The notes beneath the pieces are model-generated. The model was given only the letters and a program-made list of their open reading frames with translations. It was not told where the DNA came from and ran no database searches. DNA of 64,000 nt from Symsagittifera roscoffensis (lineage: Eukaryota > Xenacoelomorpha > Acoela > Convolutidae), in contig NC_087069.1 in the NCBI RefSeq assembly GCF_963678635.1, forward strand, positions 24,910,303 through 24,974,302, written 5' to 3'. Positions 12,501 through 24,343 of the stretch are shown one piece after another. How positions within the stretch are numbered: the first letter of the stretch is position 1; the number at the start of each line of letters is the position of its first letter. The position numbers were made by a program, and so were the translations under genes.

Positions 12501-14826
12501 GGTTTTGGGAGAAAACGTTTGAATTTATTCATCTTGTGCACTACGTATTGTGTATCATCTTGTGATCTTTTTCACGCAGAAATACATTCTCCACTCAAAC
12601 GGATTCCGCAACATTGTTTGACACCATAGTACTTGATGTAATAAAGCCAACAAAAATCGAGAGATATGAGGTTAGAACCAGTGCTCATAGATTGAACATC
12701 GCTGATGAGCAGTCGTGGAGAAATAGAAAAAAAATTCACTGCTGTGACGGGAACCCACATCCAATCATCATGAAAATGATACACGGAAAATAAAGGGTCT
12801 GAACATGGTCTTTTTTGCGAGCTAGAAAGAATTTTTCTAGAAAATGTCAAAATAAGGGAAGTTACTAGGCCAGGGTATGGAATTATCATACTACTGCTGA
12901 TTCGTACCGCCATAGCCCTTACATTAAGGATGATATATGATGTGTAAGACAATTCTACGTATACGATCGACACATTAGTGAAAAAATATGGCTTTCGAAA
13001 TGTAAATTAACGAAAAATTTCCGTCTGTGGTTGCTCGCTCTCACCTCATGTCAACTAAAAACTTTATCATGTGCCGTAGTACACTCAGTAGTAAACTTCT
13101 CAGTATATGGCTGATGGGGCCGATAATCCAAATCAGATCGACAACTTTTGTTTCAAGACTTGGAAAGTGATGACATTTTGATATGTTGCTTGTTCAAGGA
13201 AGAGGAAACAAACTCAATCGGCGAACGCTCACAAATTCCCATTACCAGGGCATGTATTTTCAAACGTAATAAACGATGATCGAAGTTTTCTTTAATGATT
13301 CGAGATAGAAAGCCAACCGATTGTTCTCCTGGCGAACCGAAAGACATACGAGGAATCGATTAATAGTAAATGCCTCCAACTAACTCCGATCGGTATTATC
13401 ATGTAATATTCGACTTCACCTGTCCAGATAAATGGTTGCCAGTGCCCCTCAACTCTTCAATTGCGAGAATTGTTTTTTGCATCAGACAATGCTTGCAGAG
13501 CTCACCAATTAGACTACAAACGACCACTATGCACGGTTTTGGGAGAAAACGTTTGAATTGATTCATCTTGTGCACTACGTATCGTGTATCATCTTGTGTT
13601 CTTTTTCACGCAGAAATACATTCTTCACTCAAACGGATTCCGCAACATTGTTTGACACCATAGTACTTGATGTAATAAAGCCAACAAAAATCGAGAGGTA
13701 TGAGGTTAGAACCAGTGCTCATAGATTGAACATCGCTGATGAGCAGTCGTGGAGAAAATAGAAAAAAAAATTCACAGCTGTGACGGGAACCCACATCCAA
13801 TCATCATAAAAATGATACACGGAAAATAAAGGGTCTGAACATGGTCTTTTTTGCAAGCTAGATAGAGTTTGTCTAGAAATTGTCAAAATAAGGGAAGTTA
13901 CTAGCAGGGTATGGAATTATCATACTACTGCTGATTCGTACCGCCATAGCCCTTACATTAAGGATGATATATGATGTGTAAGACAATTCTACGTATACGA
14001 TCGACACATTAGTGAAAAAATATGGCTTTCCAAATGAAAACTCACGAAAAATTTTCGTCTGTGATTGCTCGCTCTCACCTCATGGCAACTAAAAAGTTTA
14101 TCATGTGCCTTGGTACACTCAGTAGTAAACTTCTCAGAATATGGCTGGTGGGGCCGATATTCCAAATCGGATCGACAATTTTTGTTTCAAGAATTGAAAA
14201 GTGATGCGATTTTGATCTGTTGCTTGTTCAAGGAAGAAGAAACAAACTCAATCTGCGAACGCTCCCAAATTCCCATTAGCAGGGCATGTGTTTTCACACG
14301 TAATAAACGATAATCGAAGGTTTCTTTAATGATTCGAGATAGAAAGCCAACCGATTGTTCTCTTAGCCAACCTAAAGACATTTGAGGAATCGATTAATGG
14401 TAAATACCTCCAATTAACTCCGATCGGTATTATCATGTAATATTCGACTTCACTGTCCAGAAAAATGGTTGCCAGTGCCTCAACTCTTCAATTGCGAGTA
14501 TTGTTTTTCGCATGAGACAATCGCCTGCAGAGCTCACCAACTAGACTACAAGCGACCGCTATGCACGGTTTCGGGAGAAAATGTGTGAATTTATTCATCC
14601 TGTGCGCTACATACTGTGTATCATCTTGTGTTTTTTTTCCACGCAGAAAGACATTCTTCGCTCAAACTGAATTGGCGTTTGACACCAAAGTACTTGATGT
14701 AGAGGAGCCAACAAAACATTGAGAAATATGAGGTTAGAACCAGTGCTCATAGATTGAACAACGCTTATGAGCAGTCGTGGAGAAAATAGCCAAAAAATTG
14801 TTCATTGCTGCGACGAGAACCCACAT
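6540..14826. repeat. Tandem satellite array, about 8 copies of a 1.0-kb unit
   Basis: The landmark GAGGTTAGAACCAGTG recurs at 6595, 7560, 8587, 9614, 10615, 11636, 12668, 13702 and 14730, giving periods of 965, 1027, 1027, 1001, 1021, 1032, 1034 and 1028 bp. All copies are in the same orientation. The first and last copies are the most diverged and partial. Copies starting at 11636 and 12668 are nearly identical. Two subtypes are visible in the part around TCCGATCGGTA (see findings). Each unit carries short frames of 60-130 codons on both strands that drift by frameshift and stop between copies, so the unit is probably non-coding. The right end stops within 20 bp of AB copy 2. Confidence 0.95.
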
Positions 14827-14846
14827 TGTTTTTCTGCGTGGAAATT

Positions 14847-16051
14847 AAAGGGGTGCCTCTTCTTGCAAAGAAGGGGCGGAGGGCTCTGAGAGTTGCGTCG
14901 GGGCGCCATGTAAACTCAAAATATTTGGAATCTGTTTTATCTCAAGTTTTTCTATTTAATTTTTTTTAAACGAGTTTAAGTCAATTCACTTCTGTCTTTC
15001 TGGAAGGTTTTTACTTTCTGGTCGGTTTTCGTTGTCGCATATATATACCTATATGCCTTAATATTGTTGAAACTGTGCATCAAACAGTAGTGCACTATAC
15101 AAGGCTGATTTGATTTGCCATCGTTTGCAGTCGAATATCTTCTGTTGATACCGATGGGAATGAACTGGAAAAGTTTATAAATCTTATTATTATCCTCCTA
15201 AGAGAACACTTGCTTATTTTTCCATTTCCAACCCCTGTAGAAAACTTTGACCTTGAAAATCTCTACCTGAAAGCATAGGCCGGCAAAAATTTCATTTGGC
15301 AGCTCTGGCCGACGGCGTATGTCCATTTCTTGAATAAGCCTCATAGCGTGATTCGAACCGTGGCTTAAGGGCTGGTGATCGCGTTTGGATTGTCTCACCA
15401 TGCATGTAGAGCAACATGTTATAGATAGAAAAAAACTGTTGTGTTACATAAGGATAACGACCTTTCTCTTCAACAAATATGACTTTATCGGGCCAGTTAT
15501 TTGGCTTCTCTTTTTTAGTGCTGCTTCTTCGGTGGGGGGGGGGGGGGGGGGGTTATTGGGAAGGTTGATCGTGAAAATTAACCGCTTGTTAAGAATTAAC
15601 TTGAGCGTGTTTCTCTTCATGTCAAGGAGCAGTTGAAACTTAAAAATTTACCGATTTGCACTGAAAAGAAGTTTCGAACATTTTTTATGTAAGACTTGAT
15701 TTTTCAGTTCATGAAACGAACTCGGCCGACTTAAGTGACAGATTGTTGTCTGTGAAGATGTTTGCTTCGCCATCAAGTTAATGGATGTTACATTCTTAAA
15801 TTTGGCACTTCTTAATTGTTTGTATCAAAGTTGTTTAACTTGTGCCTGATGTAAAAGCCAAAAATAAACTTAGAGGCGAAGTTGCACTTCGCAAACGCAC
15901 GCGACAAAAAGTAGCCTTTAAGTGATTAAACACCAAAAAATTGAAGAAAAGGAAAAACTCTGAAAAGAGAACCTCACCCTGGTTCCGGAATTGAACTCTC
16001 AACCTCACGATTAAGAGTCACACATATCCGTTTGATTGATTTCTTCACCTC
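14847..16051. repeat. Dispersed repeat AB, copy 2 with internal deletion
   Basis: 14847-15120 matches 2814-3087, then the sequence jumps at 15121 to the equivalent of 4024, removing about 937 bp. A few bases of microhomology (AT/CAT) lie at the join. It contains a 19-G run at 15534-15552, the conserved minus-strand frame (15198-15401), the T-loop-like site at 15350-15359 and the tRNA-Lys-like block at 15979-16035. Confidence 0.85.
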
Positions 16052-17639
16052 AAAACTGGCATGATGATTTTTTTTCGGGGAGATGAGCGAAGTCCACGAA
16101 AAAGGTCAATTGTTGAAATTTGACCAGGTCCAAAACGTATTCCTAATCAGAATTGACAGATTTAGTCTTTGCATGGGTTAAAACTACACATTGTCACCTT
16201 GTTTTTTTCCATTGAACCCTTAGTTGAATAAGTGGCACGGTAGTTTTGGACAAAATCAATACTGTCACTATGTCGAAAAATGAACTTGTACGTCCAAAAT
16301 TTCTTTAAAAAAATTAGGAGTTGCTTAACAGTAAAACTAATAGCGCCTGATTCTCTGAATGAAATCCTTATCTCATATTCAGCAAGTTGACTTTCGAGAA
16401 AAATCCAAGTATCTAAGAATCTTCAAAACTTCAAAAACGACACATTTTATATCGTAAAACACTTTCTTCATAAAAGGCATCGTAGCTAATTAAAAGTATC
16501 TGCTCTTTCGATTGTTTTTTAGACGAAGACATAATATTGGCAAATAGTTTTTTTGCAAGCTTCCATTCAGATTGATAGAAGTCTCTCATAAATATCATAC
16601 AAAAAAAATGCTTCTATCTGGGTTTGACCTGGACATACAATTTTGATTCAGTTCTTACAACAGATTTAAAGACTTTCATTTTAGTTTTATGTCCCTGCAT
16701 TTGGTCTTCATGGTCATTAAAGAAAACATCTAGTTTGTATGAAAAAATTTTCATCGAAAAAGATTAAGTTTTTGTTTTAATTTTAATGAACTGGTTAGCA
16801 AAAGCTATAAAAATGCTCTTTCAACTAGATAAGTTTTTCTTTGCGGGCTCATATTCATTGAGCAGGATAAAATTCAGTAATTTGCAAGCTTTCCAACAGA
16901 ATATTGCGGCAGTCAACCAAAAAAAACTGTTTACAGAACTTTGAAGTCAAAAAACAATTTGCTTTTATTGATGAGGCTGAGTGCTCGCTCAACTATGAAT
17001 ATCATCAAACCTAAACCTTTGATAGCTTTTGTTTAGTCACAAGTGTCAAAAATTGGATTTCCTAACTAATTCAAAAACTGATTGCTAACCCAATTGGTAG
17101 AATCCGTTAATACTAGGGATAGTCAACTGGTTCTTCGATTGCACCCTTGAATTCACATTTTGCACTGTAATTCTTGACATTTTATATGTCTGTAAGTTTT
17201 TTTCCACAGAAAAGCTGAAACTAATTTTTCATGCGGTTAGTAATCGGTAGACAGTTTCTTGCGATTGAACTCTTGATCTCAGATTTCCGGTAGCCGTTTT
17301 CAAAAAGAAAACTATTTTTGAAAAGACGATGGACACTTCAAAATTTGGGCTTTTTTAAAGAACAAAAGTACTTTCTAAAAAAGGGCACAGATGCTTATAT
17401 TTTCTGCTGATTAAAACCTTATTTATATTTTCTGCTGATTGAAGCCTTAGTCTCAGATTTTGTGTAGAAGGTTTTGAGAAAACGAAAAAGAAAGAACATA
17501 AAAATGGGTCAAAAATCCCCCCTGAAAATTTCGAATGCCGTCGGATACCGTTAAAAGCAACTAACTGAATATACGGCACTTAGAGGAGAATCCGGTTTTC
17601 ACATCGGTTTTTCGACCAATTTTTGTGGAAAAAATGGCC

Positions 17640-19420
17640 ACCAATGACGAGCAATTTGAAGAGACCGATAGAGAACGGAACCTCCAATAAAAGTGACTTG
17701 GAAGAGGATATTTATATTATTCTGAAACAGCTTTGCATGAGAAGAAATGATTTGTTTTACCTGAACAAAGACGGGATAGTGGCTTGCAAGCGCAAATAAG
17801 AAAGTCCTTTGCAAATACAATTCGATAGTCTTACCACAGCTGTATCAAACTGAATTATTGTTTCGCTCAGATGTCCAGATGAGTCATCAATGCTTGGACA
17901 AGGTTTACAACCGGATACACGAGCGGTTTGAATGGCCTGGCTTGAAAAAGGCCTGTGAGAACTGGATTTCTGCATTTCTGTCATTTCAATAAGCGATGGA
18001 CACCAGAAAACTAAATTTTCCTCTGCGGTCGATCATTTCTTGAAATATCCAGAAGCAGTATTTTGCAGGGCGGTATCAGCAGAGGAAACCTGCGATCATT
18101 TGATAGTTGTCTGGATTTCTAGACTAGTATGTTCAATCACCTTCCAGTCCAACAATGACAAGGCATTCGTCATTGACCTCAAAAATGCGTTCATGAAAAA
18201 GTCGCAGGAGGCACAGGCCCACTCGTCCACTTACCACCCTCAAACAAATGAACTTATAACAAAATCGAAAAACAAATGAACTTATAACAAAATCGAAAAA
18301 CAAAATCGCACATTATTTTTTCATGCTGAGGGTTTATTGGTCACGATATATGGACGCCTGTGACAAGCATATACCGTAAGTGATGAGGACGTACAGCAGT
18401 ACAGAATATTCCACCACTGGGATCAGGCCAAACATGATATTGACAGTCCACGAAAAAACTCTTTCCTTATAATTCTTTTGGCCTGAATTCTTTATGTGAC
18501 GTGATCAAAAAGCAACAGGAGTTGAATAATTTGTGCCAATGAAACACGCCGCAGGCACACGTTAGACAGAAGAGGAGATTCGACAAAAGCATACTCAGAA
18601 GGAAACTACTTTTGGGTATTCTAAGAGAAGAGAGAGGGTTTCCCGAAGGGAACCAAAAATCTGCTGAAGAAATGGCGTGGTCCAATTTAGAAAACTGAAA
18701 TACACTAAGGTGGTCGCTTTTATCGATTGAGCACAGGAAGCGCTAGTCATTATGAGAACATCAAACCATACAACACCTCGTCGAAAAAATGGTGCATCCC
18801 AGCTGACATACATGATGATGATCACGTGATAGTGGATCCCACTTGTGAAATTAATAAAAAGGGTACTCGCAATAAAAACAAAGAAGAATGAGGTAGTAAG
18901 CGGTTGGGATCTGCCGTTGGACTTAACAGTTAGCTGAGCGAATAGAAACCGATGACGAAACCTCCCTTGTGCCGAGGAGGACTGGAATGACCCAGAACAA
19001 ACTGAAGTCGAAAAAGGAGTAGAGCCTGAGTTTTTCTTGACCATTGAAAGACGACCGAGCAAGAGGGGAGGAGACAAGAAGAAATACAGATCTCACTATG
19101 ATGATTTTGTCGTGGATATGATCATAACAGACGACATAACGGATTCATTTGTTGTGCTAGATGAGATGATGGTCTCGAATAGAGGCACAGACTGGATCGA
19201 CGATCAATCAGAAACAGAAGTGCAGTTGAACTTGAAGCGAAACAACTGCATGTCCAAGAGTTGAGGAAATCGCGGGTGCTCGAGTGGCTCCATGATCTGC
19301 TTGCAGATCCAAAGGAGATAATCTTAACAATTCAGGATGTCGATCAATCCAGCATCAAATGCATCAGTCACGACAACATTGAATCAACAGCGTCGCTCCA
19401 GATGAATCATTGTGCGTTCG
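17640..19420 (+). pseudogene. Ty3/Gypsy integrase relic with long acidic tail (copy 1)
   Basis: Reading across frameshifts, the segment shows an H2C2-type zinc-binding region (MSHQCLDKVYNRIHERFEWPG at about 17870-17933, with the final Cys pair lost); the core YPEAVFCRAVSAEETCD (from about 18043), FQSNNDKAF (about 18145) and STYHPQTN (18226-18249); and an integrase C-terminal part (VMRTY, STTGIRPNMILT, then QKRRFDK, KKWRGP and HYENIKPYN up to about 18775). An acidic/basic tail follows, with RPSKRGGDKKKYRSHYDDFV at 19049-19108 and LEWLHDLL from 19279. In working Gypsy integrases FQSDNG and LVER supply two catalytic acids. Here Asp is Asn and the Glu position is not Glu, and the region holding the first Asp is deleted. 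Numerous stops confirm a dead copy. Confidence 0.85.
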
Positions 19421-19669
19421 CGAATCCAACCCCATCTGCTCGATCCTGTGCCATTTTTAGATCAAAAAAAGAAAAATTTCAATTGAGTGTTTTTGAAGAC
19501 ACAAATGATGTTTTGTCGTTGAGTTGTGACTTGTCTTCTAGATCGAGATTGATCAAATCTTTTTAACTGTTTTTGAACACTACACAAGAAATCTAAGCAA
19601 ACGAGAAGATGAATGATACCACCGAAATTATTTTTTCAGCGAGCCTAAGATTGGTTGTGCAAAGGGACT

Positions 19670-20480
19670 AAAGGTTAGGCGAAATGTCTTTACCTGTCCA
19701 CCCTAACTTCTCCCAGCAGCTTCTCATTGGATCAAAGGAGTAACGCGATGAGTCGAGTCCTTCATAATTGGCAGATTCTCCAACAGGCACTCCTCCGTTT
19801 AAAAAGGTTAAGGTGGATGAGATCGAAATCAAGACTGCGGAGACGATCGAAAGCTTGGAAAAAAAGGAAAAAGACTGGTAGGACTTGCAAGCGAAATTAG
19901 AAGAATAAAAGGCCAGAGCCCAGGAACGGGACGAAAGGAAGAAGAAGTACAATGATTTATTGATAGCTCTTGAGGATGAAGAGATCAAAAACCTGAAGGA
20001 TCTTTAGATGGCGAAGTTGGGTCAGATGTCACCAGAAGTCCTGGCAACAATGAACTCGAATGGGTCCAGGGACGAGCAGTCTAAGTTACCAAATTACAGA
20101 AGCTGCGTAAACCCAAGGAGCACGTGGCCCCTCAGCAGGCATCCTCGACTGCGGCTAGTACTAGGAACACGATACCTGACCCTTCGAACACGTAACCTGC
20201 ACAATACTTTCAAGAGGGACATTCGAGCAAGTAGCCAGTTTGACGACGGATGAGATTAACTCTGGGTAGGGTTGTCAATGTGCCTGAGCCACTCAACTCG
20301 TCTCGGACCTTTGGCACGAGAAATGAATCATGTGGCTCCTGCCACTTCCAGCTCGGGTGCAGAAGACAGGTTGGGGGCCGTTCTCATTCCTCGAGGGCAA
20401 TCATTGGAGAGCAGGCTTGGAAGACCAATTAAACAGGATCCAACGAGCTCCCAGACTTCCAAGAGTGTGAGTTGTGAGTA
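19670..20480 (+). pseudogene. Coiled-coil-like and Pro/Ser-rich coding relic after the integrase (copy 1)
   Basis: The plus strand reads PPFKKVKVDEIEIKTAET from 19793, followed by a heptad-like Glu/Lys/Leu-rich stretch interrupted by two stops (about 19850-20005), then a Pro/Ser/Thr-rich region to about 20480. The composition suggests a coiled coil followed by a disordered linker, as at the start of many Gag proteins, but no domain is identifiable. It lies downstream of integrase in the same orientation. Copy 2 is at 28020-28720. Confidence 0.35.
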
Positions 20481-20889
20481 ACTTGCCGACAGGAGATCCA
20501 ATCACTGCAGGAAACTCCTCAACCAGTTCTGCGCCGGTAAAAAGGACCGAGTCGACCAAGGTCTTACTATGAAACCGTCAAGAACCCAGTGCTTGGGGAC
20601 AGTACAAGTCAGACATTTTAAGAAAACTCAACATGAATACGCTTGCATGTCGATCTGAAGCAACGAGAATGTTGAAAAGAAACGGCCCCACGATGTCGGG
20701 ATTGTATCGGATTTTGAGCAGTTCAGCTCCGCTACCACGCTAAGATAGCTGGACCTCGATGGATTGCCTCAAGACAAAACGATGGGGTCCCTGAACACGT
20801 AATCAATGACGGACGTCGGTGTAAGGGCCAGAAAAACGGTTCCACCTCTCCTAAAAGGCATGTTTTAAACGGAGCATAAGCCTAACATT

Positions 20890-22560
20890 AAGCATCCCAA
20901 GATGTACGACAATTCTCTAAGCCAACGGGCCAGACGCCTGGTGAGTATTCAAGATATTATTCCTGAACGACTTGAAGTTTTTGATGCTGGCCAAAACGGA
21001 GTACATGTATACATACTGTTCATTGTTTTGGCCAAAATGATTACTGATAGCTCCCAACCTAGATTAGGGACAGTCTGTAGGAATGACAATAAGCTTGCAG
21101 AGAGTTATCAACATGGTACAAACGACCATCTGCAGAGCGGATGACTATTGGGCATTTCAGGGATGGATCGGTTCCCAACAATGAGGTCATAGGGGAGGCG
21201 TAAACGATACCCTTAATGGCCATGACAAAAGCGGAAACGTCGATGCAGTGATGCTTCAACAGGAATTTGAGGATTAACAATTCTTGTTTTCGCCTGGATA
21301 TGCCTCACTACCGGAAACCTTGAAGTTTGTATACACTATGGTAACCGTGCTTGCAGAAGGACGATTTGACTTGGTGCTTCCCGCACCGAACAGGACTGTT
21401 GACACAAACACGTACTAACCCCTTCCATCAGAATTCTCGTCCGGTCGGACATTTCGAATGAAACACAGATGTTCAAAGTGCGCAGCACAACTCAGGTGAT
21501 GCTGGATGAAGTCCTGGGGTTGAAACTGTTCAGTTTTGCCAGGTTGCTGAAGCTGAGACCAGGAGTGAATGGCTACCATGTGCTGCTGCAGCAGTTGGCA
21601 AATGACCTATGCTTCAGACAGGTGGTTCAGAGAGTATGAGAAGAACGCAAAGGAAAGCATGGTCAAACTTAATCTAAAATGTTCGGAAGAAGACCACATG
21701 GCGCTCGCCTTCAGAAGGAAGCGTCACACTAATGCATGACTGTATCTGTCATCGAGGGTGTGCGCGTTGGGAGAAGATGCCTTCGAGTACGTGCCAGCAG
21801 TGATAAGGGAGGTACAGAATACTTGAAAGCCCTATTCAACGAAAGAGATCAGGCTGGAGGCACGATGTTGCAATTGATGCAGGACGTGAAAACTATGCCT
21901 TTGGATAAGTTCAAAGTGGATGTACTGGCGGCGAAAGCGCAGTATGAGAGATGCGACCCAACGCTGGGAGGAATGGGAGTGGGATGGACGCCATCCTTTC
22001 TTTCCACGTGCTTTCGGAGAGCCTCCAGCAACCGACAGCGAGACGTTAGGAAGCTGTCGATTGAAAATTTGTGGCACTCTATGGGACGTTTGGTCGCAAA
22101 AACTTTGTGAAAAGACCGGTTGTCCTTTTCACTCAGACCTTTACAGACCTGAGGTTGGAAGGGCTTCTCGCCTAGATCACGATTTCAACGCACAGTTGGA
22201 GACCGCTTTGTATCGGAACTTATGGGAAATTAGAATGCTTCTGATTCGATACCTTCCACAGCAGAACAGGAGTTTGACCGGAGATGACAAGATCATCGCA
22301 GAGGCTAATGACTGGTATGTTGACATGCATTTTTTGACGAATGTGGTCGGGATAATGAGGATTGATTGATCCGCTTGTCCTATTCTTTGGACTGAGAGAG
22401 TTCGTCACTGTAGTGTATGGACCGGTGATGTCACACGTGTTGCCTGGTGTCCAAAAAAAATGCGTACATGAATTCGGTGCTTCATATCAACCTAGTCTCA
22501 GTAGTAGATTGCCCGGTGTTGAATGGTCGAGCAGCAGGAGGTGAGGGGTTTAGTTAGGGT
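20890..22560 (+). pseudogene. Unrecognised broken protein-coding region (copy 1)
   Basis: Several plus-strand frames join by frameshift: DIIPERLEVFDAGQNGV (20959-21009), a segment with LPETLKFVYTMVTVLAEGRF (21310-21369), VMLDEVLGLKLFSFARLLKL (21498-21557), WFREYEKNAKESMVKLNLKC (about 21625), LDKFKVDVLAAKAQYERCDP (about 21902) and a last piece near 22362-22544. The same peptides appear, in places better preserved, in copy 2 (29130-30750), which argues that this was a real protein of 400 or more residues. I do not recognise the family. A Gag capsid or another viral-type structural protein are possibilities only. Confidence 0.45.
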
Positions 22561-22780
22561 TGAACGGCTGCTTGAAATGATAGCCTAAACAGGCTATATT
22601 GTGATGAATTTCAACAGCCAATTCAAGTGCACGATAGACGGTGAAGACTAGGCTTACGTTCAACTCAACCCCATGATCTTGAACTTGTGCCCAGTAGTGA
22701 AGGATCCGGGAGAAGTGATGGCTTGCAGATTCCAAACTATTTCCCAATCAGTGCCCTCGATTGCCACCGATAAGGAGGAT

Positions 22781-24343
22781 TGTGTTTGTATGCCTTTTAA
22801 CGAAGCAAATGAACTGAACTTTGCTGGGTTCAAAAAAAGAAACGCGAAAAAATAAATTTAAGTAGGAACAAGTGTTAAAACTTTTCCTGAAAACAAAAAA
22901 CAAATAATCATCGTGACCTCTATAAGATTATGTACTACGTTAATCGATTCTTTAAAAAAGGGATATTGTTTAAATCTATACTACGTATTTTTTCGACGCC
23001 GTAGTAAAAGCATGACAATTTTCTATCCACCGGCATGACTGCACAGCCAAACTGTTCCGTCGAAGAAAATTGTCCTTGACCCCTTGGTAATGGGAAAATT
23101 TTTTTTCGGCTGCAGTAAGATGCCAAGTAGTATGACAACGATGCCAATTAACTGAGTTTGATAAAAGAATTTCTGCTCTGCGTGGAAATTTTTTTTAAAA
23201 GGCCTACTCTTCTATGGCCTCTGCTTGAAGCAATTAAATGTAAATAAGTTTCACTCACTGTGCTGTATCATATTACATTGGGAGAATTAGATCCACAATT
23301 GCATCGGCAAGAGCACCGATGGAACTATGCCTCTAATTCTGGCAAAAAATTGTGCCTCTACGCAATGACAAAAAACTGTGAACCACGTTTTTTTAGTGGA
23401 CCAAACATTCGTTTGCAGTCGAATATCTTCTGTTGATACCGATGGGAATGAACTGGAAAAGTTTATAAATCTTATTATTATCCTCCTAAGAGAACACTTG
23501 CTTATTTTTCCATTTCCAACCCCTGTAGAAAACTTTGACCTTGAAAATCTCTACCTGAAAGCATAGGCCGGCAAAAATTTCATTTGGCAATACTGGCCGA
23601 CGGCGTATGTCCATTTCTTGAATAAGCCTCATAGCGTGATTCGAACCGTGGCTTAAGTGCTGGTAATCGCGTTTGGATTGTCTCACCATGCATGTAGAGC
23701 AACATGTTATAGATAGAAAAAAACTGTTGTATTACATAAGGATAACGACCTTTCTCTTCAACAGATATGACCTTATCGGGCCAGTTAAGTGCTTCTTTTT
23801 TTTGGTGTTGATTCTTCGGTGGGTGGGGGGGGGGGGTTATTGGGAAGGTTGATTGTGAAACTTAACCGCTTGTTAAGAATTAACTTGAGCGTGTTTCTCT
23901 TCATGTCAAGGAGCAGTTGAAACTTAAAAATGTACCGATTTGCACTGAAAAGTGGTTTCGAACCTTTTTATGTAAGACTTGATTTTTCAGTTCATGAAAC
24001 GAACTCGGCCGAGTTAAGTGACAGATTGTTGTCTGTGAAGATGTTTGCTTCGCCATCAAGTTAATGGACTGTCACGTTCTTAAATTTGGCACATCTTAAT
24101 TGTTTGTATCAAAGTTGTTTAAGTTGTGCCTGATGTAATAGCCAAAAATAAACTTAGAGGCGATGTTGCACTTCGCAAACGCACGCGAAAAAGCGACAAA
24201 AAGTAGCTTTTAAGAGATTAAACACCAAAAAATTGAAGAAAAGGAAAAACTCTGAAAAGAGAACCTCATCCTCGTTCCGCAATTGAACTCTCAACCTGGC
24301 AATTAAAAGTCACACATCTCCGTTTGATTGATTTCTTCACCTC
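22781..24343. repeat. Dispersed repeat AB, copy 3 (5'-truncated)
   Basis: Matches 3401-4963 of AB copy 1 without the internal deletion of copy 2. It interrupts block C at a point where copy 2 of C continues into D. It carries an interrupted G run (GGGT then 12 G, 23821-23836), the minus-strand 67-codon frame (23486-23689), the T-loop-like site at 23638-23647 and the tRNA-Lys-like block at about 24269-24325. Confidence 0.85.

Larger units (their letters stand above)
16052..22780. repeat. Block C, copy 1 of a tandem segmental duplication
   Basis: This 6.7-kb block recurs at 24344-30984 in direct orientation. Long stretches are identical or nearly so, for example 18300-19260 against 26550-27510. 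Differences are mostly indels. The block holds a Gypsy integrase relic at 17640-19420 and an unrecognised broken coding region at 19670-22560. The first 1.6 kb is AT-rich with no recognised coding sequence. It is cut at 22780/22781, where a truncated AB copy begins. Confidence 0.92.

Noticed and set aside
9065-13950. Repeated 60-133-codon minus-strand frames in the satellite units
   Set aside because: Frames shift, start and stop at different places in each unit, and no motif is recognisable; the tandem unit explains their repetition.
6540-14826. Satellite considered as a CRISPR array or rDNA spacer
   Set aside because: The unit is a kilobase long with no spacer-repeat alternation, no adjacent cas-like genes and no rRNA sequence; the context is eukaryotic.
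18595-19077. 160-codon minus-strand frame, present identically at 26845-27327
   Set aside because: It lies antisense to the Gypsy integrase C-terminal region; its identity in both copies only reflects the recent duplication.
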